Source: Eledone cirrhosa
Lineage: Eukaryota > Mollusca > Cephalopoda > Octopoda > Eledonidae
Direction: 5' to 3'
Length of the DNA: 64,000 nucleotides
Assembly (NCBI GenBank): GCA_964016885.1
Contig: OZ024740.1
Location: forward strand, 298,243,525-298,307,524
A model generated the notes under the pieces. The model was not told the DNA's origin. It saw only the letters and a list, made by a program, of their open reading frames with translations, and made no database searches. Shown one piece after another: positions 24,640 through 38,500 of this stretch (the first letter of the stretch is position 1; the number at the start of each line of letters is the position of its first letter). The position numbers and the translations under genes were made by a program.

Positions 24640-24910
24640 CACCCACTTATACCTGAGAGGGTCGTAGGGGCAAAGTCTTCAAATACTCCTTCCAGCAGGT
24701 CCTGTCAGAAGGAATCGTTTCCAACTGATCTGGTTGGATCCCTAAGCGAGACCAGCTGAACTCACGGATGTTATCCAACCATCTTGCTCAGGGTCTACTA
24801 CAAGTTGGTTTTTGCTCATAAAATCTGTCCAGTGATTATTTCCTGAGACATATGACCCACAGGACCCGCTGTGGAAGATTCTGCAGGAGTATGAGATTGA
24901 TGGTCAGCTT
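24640..24910 (-). mobile_element. LINE coding fragment (antisense)
   Basis: The segment from ACCTGAGAGGGTCGTAGGGG through CCAACTGATCTGGTTGGATC closely matches 37437-37650. On the minus strand, short stretches such as WSRLG and a Trp/Arg-rich context resemble tails that follow reverse transcriptase in non-LTR elements. The frame is broken. Confidence 0.5.
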
Positions 24911-24929
24911 CTTGTTGCCCTGATGTCTC

Positions 24930-25300
24930 TATATGAATGCCCAACACAAGCTAGCAGGGAAATTGGAGATTAAATGTTGATGGTGGTTGTGGTGGTGGTG
25001 ATTAGCACTAGCTATCGACAGATCTGTGAAGGCTAGAAAGAAAGGAAGCAAGCTTGTATGCTTTGCTGGTTGTGTAATGTTAATATATATGAGCAACATA
25101 GCATAAATGAACTGAGAGAAAAACTTGGTATTAGAGGAATCAGATACAGCATGCAAGAGAGAAGACTGCACTGCTATGGACATGATATGTATGAAACAGT
25201 GGATATGACCTGTGAAAAAGGTAGATCCAAGAAGATATGAGATAAAGTGGTGAAGACAGACCTTTGGGACCTGAACCTCAAGACAAAAACGACCAGCCTA
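24930..25300 (+). mobile_element. LINE reverse-transcriptase C-terminal remnant
   Basis: Translation at about 25058-25237 reads MLCWLCNVNIY, then ELREKLGIRGIRY and ERRLHCYGHDM. This parallels [25 protein letters not shown] and [11 protein letters not shown] in the better copy at 31786. It lacks the upstream domains. Confidence 0.65.
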
Positions 25301-25974
25301 CTGGTATAAAACAAGATACTTAATATGCTCCTACTAACTCTCCATTATTTCCTTCATTTCATCAATAGTATCTGCTACTCCCTTACCCTGCCCCTCTATC
25401 TACTGTGCCAGAGCCATATAGTGGGTGTGATTTCTGGCTCATTCATATCCAACCCTTCCACTGTTGGTCTTTAGTAACTTCTCTCACAATCACTCTACCC
25501 CTTGACACTATTCTACATTAATCTTAGCTCTTTCACCCTCACATCATCATATTAAACCGCACCACACTAGTCATACTGGTCATCCATCTTAACTCCTCCT
25601 CCTTCCCCTATCTCCCTAACACGTCTGCTTTGAGACAAGAGATCTGTAGTGTAGAAGGGTTCTGTAGACAAGTGAATTACCGACCATATACATAGCGCTG
25701 ACGCCCTAAGCAAAGGCATTTAATACATTCTGTAATGTGAGTGGAATTAGAAAATGAATCCAGTCATAGAACCCATGTCCTCCAAAAGTTGAGAGGACTC
25801 TTCTGTCACGTCACGTACAAGACCTGGAGGATTCAGCTGTAGAAAACCATGCCAAAACTGAAACGGATGTAAGCGAAAGGCTTTTAGAACACTACTGACT
25901 TGGTCTGTGGCAATCCGTCCAACCCATATCACCATGGAAAAACAGACGTTAGATGATGCTAATGACGATGATAA

Positions 25975-26098
25975 ATCATTGAGTTCAAATCCCGTCGAGG
26001 TTAACTTTGCCTTTCATCCTTACGGGGTCGATAAAATAAAGTACCAGCAATGTACTGGGTAATTGCTGGCCTTGTGCCAAAAGTAGAAACAATTATTA
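25975..26098 (+). mobile_element. tRNA-derived SINE copy upstream of TMEM30A
   Basis: GAGTTCAAATCCCGTCGAGG, GGGTCGATAAAATAAAGTAC and TGCCAAAAGTAGAAACAAT are the window's most standard SINE body. It ends about 470 bp before the TMEM30A start. Confidence 0.85.
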
Positions 26099-26277
26099 TT
26101 TTTGCGACCACTTTATCATACTGGTATGGGCCTGACAAGACGACATTGATAAATTATAATCACACTCGCCGAAACGAGTATTATGGAATTATAGGGTGCG
26201 GAAACCACGAAAAAACGAGTAATTTACGGCGGTTTTGAAAGCCATATTCGTTCAAAACAAAAACAAAATCACAGTAA

Positions 26278-26392
26278 AAACTTTTATTCACAGTTGTATA
26301 AATAACATTATAAATTGTTCACAATTCTTTCAGAATTAAAAATAAACACAAATATAAACACATATAATAAATACAATAAACTGTAGCAAAGA
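26278..26392 (-). mobile_element. Retrotransposon 3' end upstream of TMEM30A
   Basis: TTCACAGTTGTATAAATAAC through TAATAAATACAATAAACTG is the reverse complement of the 3' end at 8741-9005. It ends about 180 bp before the first ATG of TMEM30A. Confidence 0.75.
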
Positions 26393-26569
26393 ACCTGGTG
26401 GTTTCTCTATTAGTGAAAATAAGCTGATCAAATTCGTAAAGTAAGATAAGTTCATAGTACACTGGTTCAGAAATTTGAGTGGATAGAACACAAACTTTTG
26501 AACTTTTATAGGAGCTTCCCTATATAAAAGCATTTACTTCGTTAATAACTGTCATATCTTTTCTTGCGA

Positions 26570-29500
26570 ATGATGAGAGAAAGTAGACAGAGTGCAATAC
26601 CCTTAGAGGTTCGCTCTCCTGTTAGAGAGTTACCACCTGCTGTCATCATGGCTTCTCTGCAGCCTGACAGCATTCTTGACGACAAACCAAAGAGTCGGAA
26701 ACCTAAAGGTAAATATTGTTTCCCGAGTATATTACTGTCCAGCACAGCATACATAGGCATCATTAGTAATGTTATATACTACATGAGAAATACAGGAGGT
26801 ATATATAGAGAAAGAAAGCGAGACAACAACATTGTTGCTCAGGCGGAAGACGGGTGTTTATTGACTGTTATAATTTTTGGTTTTACACATATCAACATTA
26901 TTGTTTATATATGATCGGGTTTAACCTGTCAGGAAGTATCCACCCTGTCAGTGATTTAAGTTCGATACCAGATTTAATGTTGCTAACGTCCTTCTTCTTC
27001 CTAAAGCAAGACATATAAAAATTATTGGCCTATTCTGGTAGCAATTTAAGACATCATTATTATTTGGAGAAAGCATTGGTGTATATTGTGTATGACGTTA
27101 TAAAGTGACGTAACAAGCTTCATTCTACTACTGGTTATACTACTGTTTGGAAGCCCAAGGGATGAGCTGTAAGTGTCATGCGGAATCTTCCTGAGAATTA
27201 CATTAATTTCACGAGTAGGATGTTCCGCCAATCGACCAACTAGAATAGTCATCGTTAAAATCGACTGAGGTCCATTCTAAACATTGTATACACTTTCATA
27301 TACGCCTTTATATGTAAATATGTATAAACTGGCAATGTTTGTTATGTTTTGGTCTGACAGATAAGCAAAAGATGCTTATTAAATTATGTTGACGATTTGC
27401 AAAAGCAACAAATCAATACAAAGCGAATTAAAATACGAACGTTGAATCAATCTCTCTCTCTCTCTGTACATATGCATATGTATGTACGTATGTATATACG
27501 TATACATGTATGTGTATATGCAGGGGCCTCGTTTGCCTTAAAAATGTGAGGGGGACAAACCAACATTTGTTGATTCTTATAGGAGCATAAATTGCTTATG
27601 GTGCCTTTCCCAGACCTTATCGCATAAGTAATATTTTACGCTAATTAAATTTTATATATTTAAATGAAGTTCAGATATAAAAAAATAAGCTTAAAAAGAA
27701 TTTATTATATCAAATAAACAAAAAATAAAACAGACGTTTGAAGAAGTGAGGGGACTTGTCCCCTGATACCCCCCCCCCCCCTGAAACAAGGTCCTTGTGT
27801 ATATGTATGTATGTATGTATATATATATCTATTCTCATATGTTCCGCAAATGAATTATTTTAATATATTTTACATTCACTTCTATCCTATCTTTTCATTA
27901 CTTCTGTTTATTCGTTTTCAACTTCATCGCATTTTAGCGAACGAAACTAATAAATCTAGAACACTGCTTTTGTCACTCCCCGTTTTTTTATTCTTTTTTC
28001 TTGTAATGGAAGGTGTTGCTTGAGTGAAATTTGGCTGCTGTTTCTAGCCGTTAGTGATTTGACATGTATAGGACCGAAGTGATGTATGTTAATAAAACCT
28101 AAGTATGGTAAATCTAGAACTTTTTACCCATTATCGATCTCAGTATTTACTTGTCGCCTTGGCCTCTCTGTTTTTTATTGGGCATGCTATATTTCTTATC
28201 TTAGTTATAAAGGTTTGCACATACAATAAATGTTATAAACATGAGGGATACAATATGTGTAGGGCTGGATAAACAAACAATGTTGTATAAAATCAGGCAA
28301 TATGTGAGGACGTTATGTAATATACGGATGAAAACTTTAATAGAAACACTAAATATAAAATTATTATAAAACAATAATTAATTGTTTCTACTTTTGGCAC
28401 AAGGCCAGCAATTATCTCAGTGTATTACTGGTACTTTATCTTATCGACCCCGTAAGGATGAGACAAAGTTAACCTTGGCGGGAATAATCAATACAAGATT
28501 GTTATATTAAATATTTACAGTAACCTACCCATATATGGTCGATTCAGAACCCCCCCCCCCCCACACATCTTTGTTCAACTACTACATATTGTATACTTTT
28601 CACAGGACCCATATTATTTGATCACAATTACTTTATTCTCCTTTTTTTTTTCCTTATTAAAAATAAAAGTTTATGTTGCAGGGTGTCTTGGTAGAAATAC
28701 CTCTACCTCTGATCCATCTACATATTAGGTGTGCTTGTCTCTTTGAACCCTTTTGTACCAAAATTCAAAAACTGACTCTAGTTCCATAAAACAAAACCAC
28801 CCAGTTTAAAGGGTTCCTATTTAAATTCAAATCTTCCCAATGTAATTTTAGTAAATCCTTTAACCCTTTAGCATGTAAACCAGCCAAATCCTGCCAGATT
28901 CTCTAACCCTTTCTGTTCAAACCGGCTGTAACTGGCCGTTCATACCTACAATAAGGTATTGTTTTCAAAATAAATAACATCAAAATCTCGTAGATTCAAT
29001 ATTATGTGAGATAATTATGTAAGATAAAGCCTTTACTGTAAAAATACAATAGTATATATAATGTAAATGCTAAAGGGTTAAAATTCTCCATCAATCACTT
29101 AGGTATAAGGAGCTATTAAGTGTCATACTATTTCTCATTCACTCAGAGAGAGAAACCCTTTGTTGCAAATAGAGCTAGCAGCCCCGCCCCCCTCTATAAT
29201 GTCTATGATACTTCCCCATTGTTGATTAGGTAACTTAGGTTACAGTAGCTGTTAATTATTTTTAGTGAGCCTTCTTTATTGAGGGTTTATTATACAAGTG
29301 GGTATCCACCGGGGTTCTATCTATGGCATCTGTTTATTATAGTGCTTGAGCTATATGCAACAGTTCTGGGTTGGTTGTTCTTCAGAGCTTTTATAATCTG
29401 ATGACCATCTGCTTCTCATAGTAGAATCATCATCATCATTATTTAATGTCCATTTTCCCAGGTAACAAGGGTTGCACAGGTTGTCACAGACTAAGTCAGT

Positions 29501-32500
29501 ACTTAGCTGGAGCTAGGGGCTGCATCTCACTTGCCTACATTCCCACACTCTATAGAGTGTGTTTTATCAAGGTACCAACACTAGAGGGGCTGTGAGCCCC
29601 TGGCTCCAGCTAAGTACTGACTTGGTCTATGACAACCTGTCCAACTCTTGCTAGCTGGGAAAATGGTTATTATTTCAAAATATTACATTACAATTTAGTG
29701 GAATCGCTGTTCCACTGTGTAAACATGTTTGGTGGTAGGAAGGGCATCCAACTGTAAAAAATAACTAGTCAAAATACAGTTCTGTTTGAGCAAGGTATGG
29801 CACAGCCAACTGGCCAGACATATATCATAATGTAGATGACCTGTTTAACCCATGCATGCATGGAAATATAGATGTTAAATGATGATGAGGAGGGCACAGG
29901 GGTGCGGGGAGAGGGGGGGGGGCTGTGATAGATGCCATTAATGTGGAGTTTGGACACTTAAAGGTTAGTGTACTTTCTGACCTTGAAAGAGTGAAAGACA
30001 AAGTCAAGTTTAGAAGGCTTCAAACTACAAAGGCTCATAATCAAATAGAACAAAACACTTGTACACACACATATTAATCCCCCTCTCTTACATACACATG
30101 TACTTATCCATTCATGCACACATTCACTGATGTGTGTGTACCACACACACGTGAAATAGTTAAAACACTAAAAGTAGTCTGTATTAAGTGTCTTGTGTAT
30201 GGACAGACTTAGTACTTCAGTTACATTCTCTCCTTTCCATTCTTCTTTAGATACAAAGTTCAAGCAGCAACGACTCCCTGCATGGCAGCCTATCCTAACA
30301 GCAGAAACTGTCCTTCCAGCATTTTTTGCTCTTGGAATCACTTTCATTCCCCTTGGAGCTGTCCTACTGCTGACATCAAATCATGTAAGTAATATTCTTA
30401 GCACTTCTATGACTATACCGGGATGTTGAAAAGTTCCTAGATAAGGGTATCATGAAAGGGTAGAGCTGTTACCTTTACAGGTGAAGTAGGACCGCTGAAG
30501 TGTATGAATCTGAGAAGGGAATATGTTGCCTGTATTTTCTTTTACCCAAAGCCAGGAACTTTTCAGCACCTTGGTATATTCAATGAGTAAACTGCCCATA
30601 TGTTTCAATGAGTTCTCAATATAATCATGATTTTGAAAGTTTTTAGTAAAATATCAATAACTTTATGTAGTTGTACATATTCTAGATACAATCTGTTGTA
30701 ATGAAAAGCTCCAGATAAAATAGTTACAGTGAAAGGTTCTAGATAATAATTGTTGTGAAAAGCTCTAATTAAAATCTGTTGTAGTGAAAGGTTCTAGGTA
30801 ATGCAGGGAATATATGAAAACTGGAAAGAAATGAAGCAAGCGTGTTTTGATGGATATGTGCAAGAACAACAAAGTATAGATGAGCTGAGAGAAAACCTGG
30901 GTATAAGAGGAATCAGATGTGGTATACAAGAGAGGTGACAACACTGGTATAGACATGTGATGTATATGGATGATGATCATTGTGTGAAAAATTACCAAGA
31001 GATACCTGTGGAAGGAAGATGTGGGCAGAGGTAATTAGAGCTGATCTCAAATTGTTGAACCTCACGGGTGAGATGACAAAAGAATGCTACAAGTGGAGAG
31101 ACACTGAGCTGGAAAAGACCTGTCCAACCCATGCAAGCATGGAAAAAGAATGTATAATAATGATGATGATCTGTTGTAGGGAAAAGTTCTAGATAACATC
31201 TATTGCAGGGAAAGGTTTTCGATAACATCTGTTCCAAGGAAAGGTTTGCAATAACATCTGTTGCAAGGAAAAGTTTTAGATAACATCTGTTGTCAGGAAA
31301 AGTTTTAGATAACATCTGTTGCAGGGAAAAGTTCTAGATTACATCTGTTATTGTGAAAAATTATTTTTTATAGGTGATGGAAGTAACAGTTGACTACACC
31401 CAGTGTGTTAGTCTTCACAGTACCACCAATAAAACATGCGCAGATATCATTACCCAGAATAGTACGTCAAACTGTCAATGTCGTATAGAAATTGATCTCC
31501 AAAGCAATTTTAAGGTAATTGTTTTATGCACAAACATCTATACAGTTCTTTCTTCCTTCATTCTCTGCTTCCTTCTCTTTCTTACTCCCTCTGTTTATAT
31601 ATTCATTTTCTCCCTCTCTCTCTCACTCTCTCTCATATATAGCATAAAAGATGTAGTGGGATCACAGGTAAGCTAACTAAGAACATAGATTTTACATGTG
31701 GCTGGTGCTCTAAGTAGCAATAAGTAGCAGCAAGTGCCCACAAGATACTAGCTCTTTCAATTGCGCAGAGGGTTCTATAGAAATAGTGGACAGCTTCCGT
31801 TACCTGGGTGACAAAATCAGCAGTGGGGGAGGGTGCTCTGAAAGTACAGTAGCTAGAGTCAGAACTGGATGGAAAAAGTTCAGAGAGCTTATACCACTAT
31901 TAGCCACTAAAGGGTTCTCCCTAAAAATGAAAGGCAGGTTATACGATGCCTGCATACGAACAGCAATGTTGCATGGCAGTGAGACCTGGGCATTGTGTGC
32001 AGAGGATATACACAGACTGGAGAGAAACGAAGCTTGCATGCTCCACTGGATGTGTAATAGTAATATACGTGAATGGCAAAGCATAAGCGAACTAAGGAAA
32101 AAATTAAAAATAAGAGGGATCAGATGTTGTTTACTCGAGAGAAGGCTACGTTGGTATGGTCACGTGATGCGCATGAAAGACGACAGCTGTATAACAAAGT
32201 GCAGGGCAGTAAAGATAGACGGTAGCTACGGAGTAGGCAGACCCAGAAAAACCTGGGACGAGCTGATAAATTCCGACCTCACACACTTACACCTCTCCAA
32301 GACAATGTCACTGGACCGAGACCTTTGGCGGTACTCAGTAATAGTGAAGACCCGCCTTACCTAAATACAAAGTAAAACCTACTACAGTCAGTAGGCATCT
32401 CTAACAAAATACACCCCCGTCCCACCACCCCCACCCCATCCACACCGCCCCTTTCAATGTAAAGTTATGTTGGTGCCACAACATCCAGGCCGAAACAAAT

Positions 32501-35500
32501 GAGATCGTGTAGGTGTCACGACAAAAAACACGCCAGACAGTCCACGCTGTAATGTGGCCGTGTAGGCAACACGGTAAAAACCTCCCAGCCCCACACTGTA
32601 AATGTGGTTGGTGTTAGGAAGGGCATCCAGCTGTAGAAAACCCGCCAGACAGTCCTATGCGAGCAAGACAATCACTCTTGCCTCAAGTGGGAAAACCCCC
32701 GTCCAAACCCATGCAAGCGTGGAACACGGACGTTAAACGTTGATGATGATGATGATGATAATGATATACACACACAGATACATAGGTATTTTTGTGTGCA
32801 GCATCGGCCTTGACCAGTTTTGCTCAATGATCGAAAGAGTTAAAATAATCAAAAGAATTTAAATAATCAATTAATCAGAGTCCCAACTGCAGTTTTGCCG
32901 AATTGCTTTGCAGCCATTCGGCAAAGCTGCAGTGGGGACTTTGAAGAAAAAGTAGGTATATTTTTGTCTATATATTTTTGTCCTTTCATTTTTAAGTTGA
33001 TATATATATATATCTTTCTTTGCTACATATCCTTCCTCTATCTCACTTGTCATATTCCATAGACACTATAAATTCTCTACCTACCTGTCCACTATCTTTC
33101 TCTCCACCATCTCACTCTACTATCTACTGGTTTGTATATCTTTAACTCTCACCTTCTAATGATTTAGCAGAAAATATCTAAAACTAACTTTGTTAATTCA
33201 AAATGTTTATAGTGTCTTTACTAGTGGACAAATCATTGTGAGAATGTGCAGTAAAGATTTTTCTTTTTAATGTTTATGCAGTCATAGTGGTGTTTTCTAC
33301 TTTGAAAGAATATCTTGCTAATGCAGTTTCAGGTGGTGTGTGATGTTAAGAATTAATATGTATGGAGGCACATGGCTTAGTGGTTAGAGCATTGGCCTTG
33401 CAATCGAAAGGTTGTGAGTTCAATTCTCAGACCGGGTGATGTGTTGTTTCTTTGAGCAAGACACTTTATTTCACATTGCTCCAGTTTACTCAGCTGTAGA
33501 AATGAGATGATAGGGACTGGGGTCTATATAATTCCACTGCAAAGTGGTCGTGGAGGTACCACGGCAAAAAAGCACCAAGCACTCACTGTAAATGAGGTTG
33601 GTGTTAGGAAGGGCATCCAGCTGTAGAAATCAAGCCGGAATCAGTTCCCGTCCCACCCTTGCAAGCAGGGAAAAGCGGACGTAAGATGATGATGATGTAC
33701 CACTCCATTGTGTGTGTGTCTATTTGTGTTTCCTTAAACAATCTTCTTCATGCTCTTGTTCGATGAGACTGGGGTTGTCCTAGGTCAGTGTTCCTAGATG
33801 CATCATCATGCTTAGAGCCGACCAGGTCCACCAGAGCCCTCCATCACTGGCAATCCCTTGCCAGCCCCTCTGTATCCTCCAAAGTGACATTGAGCTTCTG
33901 GAGATCTTGCTCGATGACATCCAGTCATCTGATGCGGAGCCTGCCGTGAGGCCTCTTCAAGCCTGTAGTTGCTGCGTTGAACTTAAAGCCCTGGTAGGAT
34001 GATCTGGCAGCAGGCAGAGGACATAACCATACCAGTGCATGCGGCGGATGGCTATGAGGCAGGAGTACCTTTGTAGAGAACATGGACTGCTGAATCAATT
34101 AGGTTACTAAATGGCCAAGTTGTTAATGCTTCATAGATCACCAGCTGAATGACCAGTGCTTCAATTAGGTTATTAAATGACCAGCTGAGTGGTCATCTCG
34201 TCATCATTTAATGTCAATTTTTCCACGCTAGCATGGGTTAGACAAGTTGTCCCGTTGTGAGACAAGCCAGGTCAGATGACCATGTTTTGCTCATACAGAT
34301 CTGATTTTGGCTTGGTTTCTACAGCTGGATGCCTTTCCTAACACCAACCACATTTACAGTGTGGGCTGGGTGCAATGGAAACTATGGTAGTGGAAGACTT
34401 AGGAAAGCTTGGGAGGAAGTGATAAAGCTGACCTTGCTCAATTAAACCTCACAAAGGGGATGACACAGCATCAAAATCTCTGGTGTTATGCTGTACTGCA
34501 GAAGACCTGCATTCCCATGTGCACAAAATGAAATGAAACAAACATGTAGAGGACACAATAGTCTACACCATTCTTCTCTTCACCCCACCCCTATTGACTC
34601 TCCCCAATCTTAATACCCCGCTCTCATCTGCTAAATATCACATTGTATCTTGTTGATGTTGAACTTGTTTACTTGTCCCCCCCCCCCTCCAAACCCTCAA
34701 CCCTGATACACCTTGTCATGCATACAAACATAAAAGCTAAACATGCTCTACATTTGATCTCCCACAATGCTGTTACCACAACAAAAGCAAGTCCACCCTG
34801 AATGCTGATTCGGTGCCACAACAACAGAAGCACCCAGTCCACCTTGTTAAGGGGTCATTTTGGTGCCAGGATCAGTTAATTATGATTTTATTCAACATAT
34901 TCCCCTCTCAGATTCAACTTTTTAGCACCCTCTCGTATATGGACCTGTCCAAACTTTGCTAGCAGTGAAAGTGGATGTTAAAACAACAATGAGGATGATG
35001 ATGATGATGACAGTCTAGTATCTTATTCTCTGAGGAGATTTATATCTTAACTATATAACGCTACAGAAATAAGACTAACACTGTTCACCCACTGTAGTAT
35101 CTAACCAATTACGCTGTCTTAATAACTTCCAACAATATTTCCCTAAGAGTCAATAGATAATTCCAGTAATGTTAACATTTACACTCTACCTCTTCTACTC
35201 TCTTCTGTTCTTTCTTCCCTTTGTCTTAACAGGCTCCAGTATACATGTATTATGGACTGACCAACTTCTATCAGAATCACCGACGCTATGTTCGTTCCCG
35301 TGATGACAGGCAACTAAAGGGAGACACGTTCCCCCCAAAGGATCTTGTACGAGAATGTGAACCATTTCGTCTGTACAATGAAACAATTGGTTATGCACCA
35401 TGTGGTGCTATAGCTAACAGTTTGTTCAATGGTATATTGATTCAGTTAAACTCTTCATTGCTTTCTCTTTTATGTTTTGGTAAAGGTTAGACAGGTCTTG

Positions 35501-38500
35501 CTCATATGTGCCATATTTTGGCATGGGTTCTATGGTTGGATGCTTTCTTAATGCTAATCACTTTACAACAAACCAAGTGAGTTTATCATAGCACCATTAC
35601 TACCACTTTACTGAGTGTACTTGGTGCACTTTATCATGGCACCAGCACTAGTGAGGTTGTCATATTTACAGCCAAACTAAAGAGTTTTCTCCATCCTATA
35701 CTGTCTTTGTTTAATTGCCAACCACTTTACATCGGCACCACCACTAGAAAGGTTCTCAAGTACTTGACATGTACAGAGGATCATCTCTACTTTATGTTGT
35801 CTTAGTCATTTAGAGACAGCTAAAAGGGACCTCTCATCATTGGTACATATAATACAAGGAATTATACCTTCTCTTTCTCTCACTAACTCTTAACATCCTG
35901 TAATAATTTAGCAGGAAATATCTAAAAAAAAAAAAGTTTGTTAATTCAAATGTTTATATTATCTTTACTAGTGGACATGCCTTGGTGAAAATATGCAATA
36001 TTAAACTAAAAACTTTAAATTTTAATGTGATTCAGTCATTGTGCTCTTTTGTACTTTTCAAGAACATAGAATATCCTACTAAAGGGATTTTGAGGATATT
36101 AACCCTTTAACATTTAAACCGGCTGTATCCGGCCAGAATTCTCTCACCTCTTTCTGTTCAAACCTGTGGTAACTGGCCACTCATACTGGTGTTAAGGTAT
36201 TGTTCTCAACATAAATAATATCAATCTCATAGATTTGATATTATGTGAGGTAAAGACTTTACCATGAAAATATAATAGTAAATATAGAGTAATGTAAATG
36301 TTAAAGGGTTAAGAATTAAAAATGTTTTCCTTTTCCAAAATAATATTTTATATTTTGTAATCCATTAACAGATTCGTTTACTTTGGAGTATGTGAACAGA
36401 TCAACAACTGTACCGCTGATTAAAACTGGGATTGCCTGGGAATCTGATAAGAATGTGAAATTTTTTAATCCACCAGTATCATGTAAGGACTCTTATCTTT
36501 TTTGGTGTGTTTCTTGTTTTATTTGTTGTTATATATTATTAATACCCCACCCACATCCTGATCACACCACCCTTCTCTCATACCTCCACACTCCTGCCCT
36601 AGTCCCCAGTTCACACTGTAAAGTAGTTCTTTTGGTGCCACAACAAAAAGCACCCAGTCCACAATATAAAGTGGTCATGTAGATGTCACAACTAAAAGCA
36701 CTCAGCCCACACTGTAATGGTCATATAGGTGTCAACAAAAAGCACCCAGGTACTGCTAGCTCTAGCTAATCACCTGAGCATGGGACCACTGTCCAAACTG
36801 CTCCTAGATGCTATGGCTTCATCGGGCAATGGATCAAAGATGGCAAATGACTGTGTGGAAAATTGTTATGTTTAATCCTTTTGTTACCATATTTTTAATG
36901 AAAGACTTTGCCAATGATTTTAAAGTAATTTTGAAAATAATCAAAAATTTGAGGAGTTTTCATAACATGATTAAGCTAGTGCATAGAATTATAATAGGAA
37001 GTTTTTTTTCAGGCAGTCATCATCATCATCATCATCATCCTTTTACGTCCACTTTTCCCTGCTTGCAAGGGTGGGACGGGAACTGATTCTGGCTTGATTT
37101 CTACAGCTGGATGCCCTTCCTAACACCAACCTCATTTACAGTGAGTGCTGGGTGCTTTTTTTGCAGTGGAATGATAGGGACCCCAGTCCCTATCATCTCA
37201 TTTTTACAGCTGAGTAAACTGGAGCAATGTGAAATAAAGTGTCTTGCTCAAGGAAACAACACATCACCCGGTCTGAGAATTGAACTCACAACCTTTCGAT
37301 TGCAAGCCCAATGCTCTAACCACTAAGCCATGTGCCTCCAGTATGGTATCAAAAAAGTTAAATCTAGTATAATGTGAAAGTAATTCTTCTCCTCTTTCTT
37401 CTTCTTATCCTCCTCCTTCTTCTTTTTCTTCTTCTCCTCCTCCCACTTATTCTTGAGAGGGTCATGGAGGAAGCGTCATCAAATACTCCTTCCAGCGAAT
37501 CCTGTCAGGAGCAACCATCTCCAACTGATCCGACTGGATCCTTAAGCGAGACTAGCCAAGCTCATGGATGATATCCAACTATCTTGCTCGGGGTCCACCC
37601 CTGCGTCTCCTGCCAGTTGGTTTTGCCCATAAAATCTTTTCAGCGATAACCACATGACCATAGTATCAATGAAGATTGAAATTAAACTCTTTAAATCTAA
37701 ATTTGTCTTTTCAGTCCGAGAGAACTCCCAGTATACGAAACCTCCCTATTGGCAGAAGTCTGTCTGGGCTCTTGATCCAAACAGCACAGATGATGACAAT
37801 GGCTACCACAATGAAGACCTGATAGTGTGGATGCGTACAGCAGCATTACCAACATTCCGCAAACTTCACCGACGTATTAATCACACTGGTATATTTACAG
37901 ATAATTTACCAGCTGGTAGATATTCAGTTACCATCAACTACAGTATCCTTTATTGTTATTTTTAATTTTTAATATCCTGTATTAATTTAGCAGAAAATCT
38001 TTAAAAAAAACAACTGTTTTTTTTATTTCAAATGTTTGTAATATTTATACTAGTGGCCAGATCACTGTGAAACTTGGCATTATTAGAATAAAGACATCAA
38101 TTTTTTTTTATTTTGTGATGTAGTTTAGTGCTGTTTTATATTTGTTAAGCTTTTTTTTCTAATGTGGTTTCATGTGGTAAAGGATGTTAAGAGTTATGGA
38201 GACTTCTGGTGTCCTTGGCCCTAGGACCACCTCCTTACACACCACCATTGGCACAGAGTTGGCCACCTACAAGTGTGAGCCGTGTGAGCTGGAATGGCTC
38301 TTCCAGCATGCCCCCTCACCATCCTCCAGGGAAACGCCTTCTCTATTCTGTCCGCCAGGGCTGCCAACAAGTGGACCCCCATTTGCTTATAATAGTGAGA
38401 GAGCGGGAAAGAGATGGTGGTAGTGGGAGTTTGGTTCTATTGTGTTTGGACCTTGTGTATGTCTATATATTTATTTACATCACATTAAGATTGAAAGTAA

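Noticed and set aside
26542..26763. Minus-strand open frame over TMEM30A exon 1
   Set aside because: It is the complement of a well-supported coding exon, has no recognisable domain, and extends past the exon boundary into the intron.
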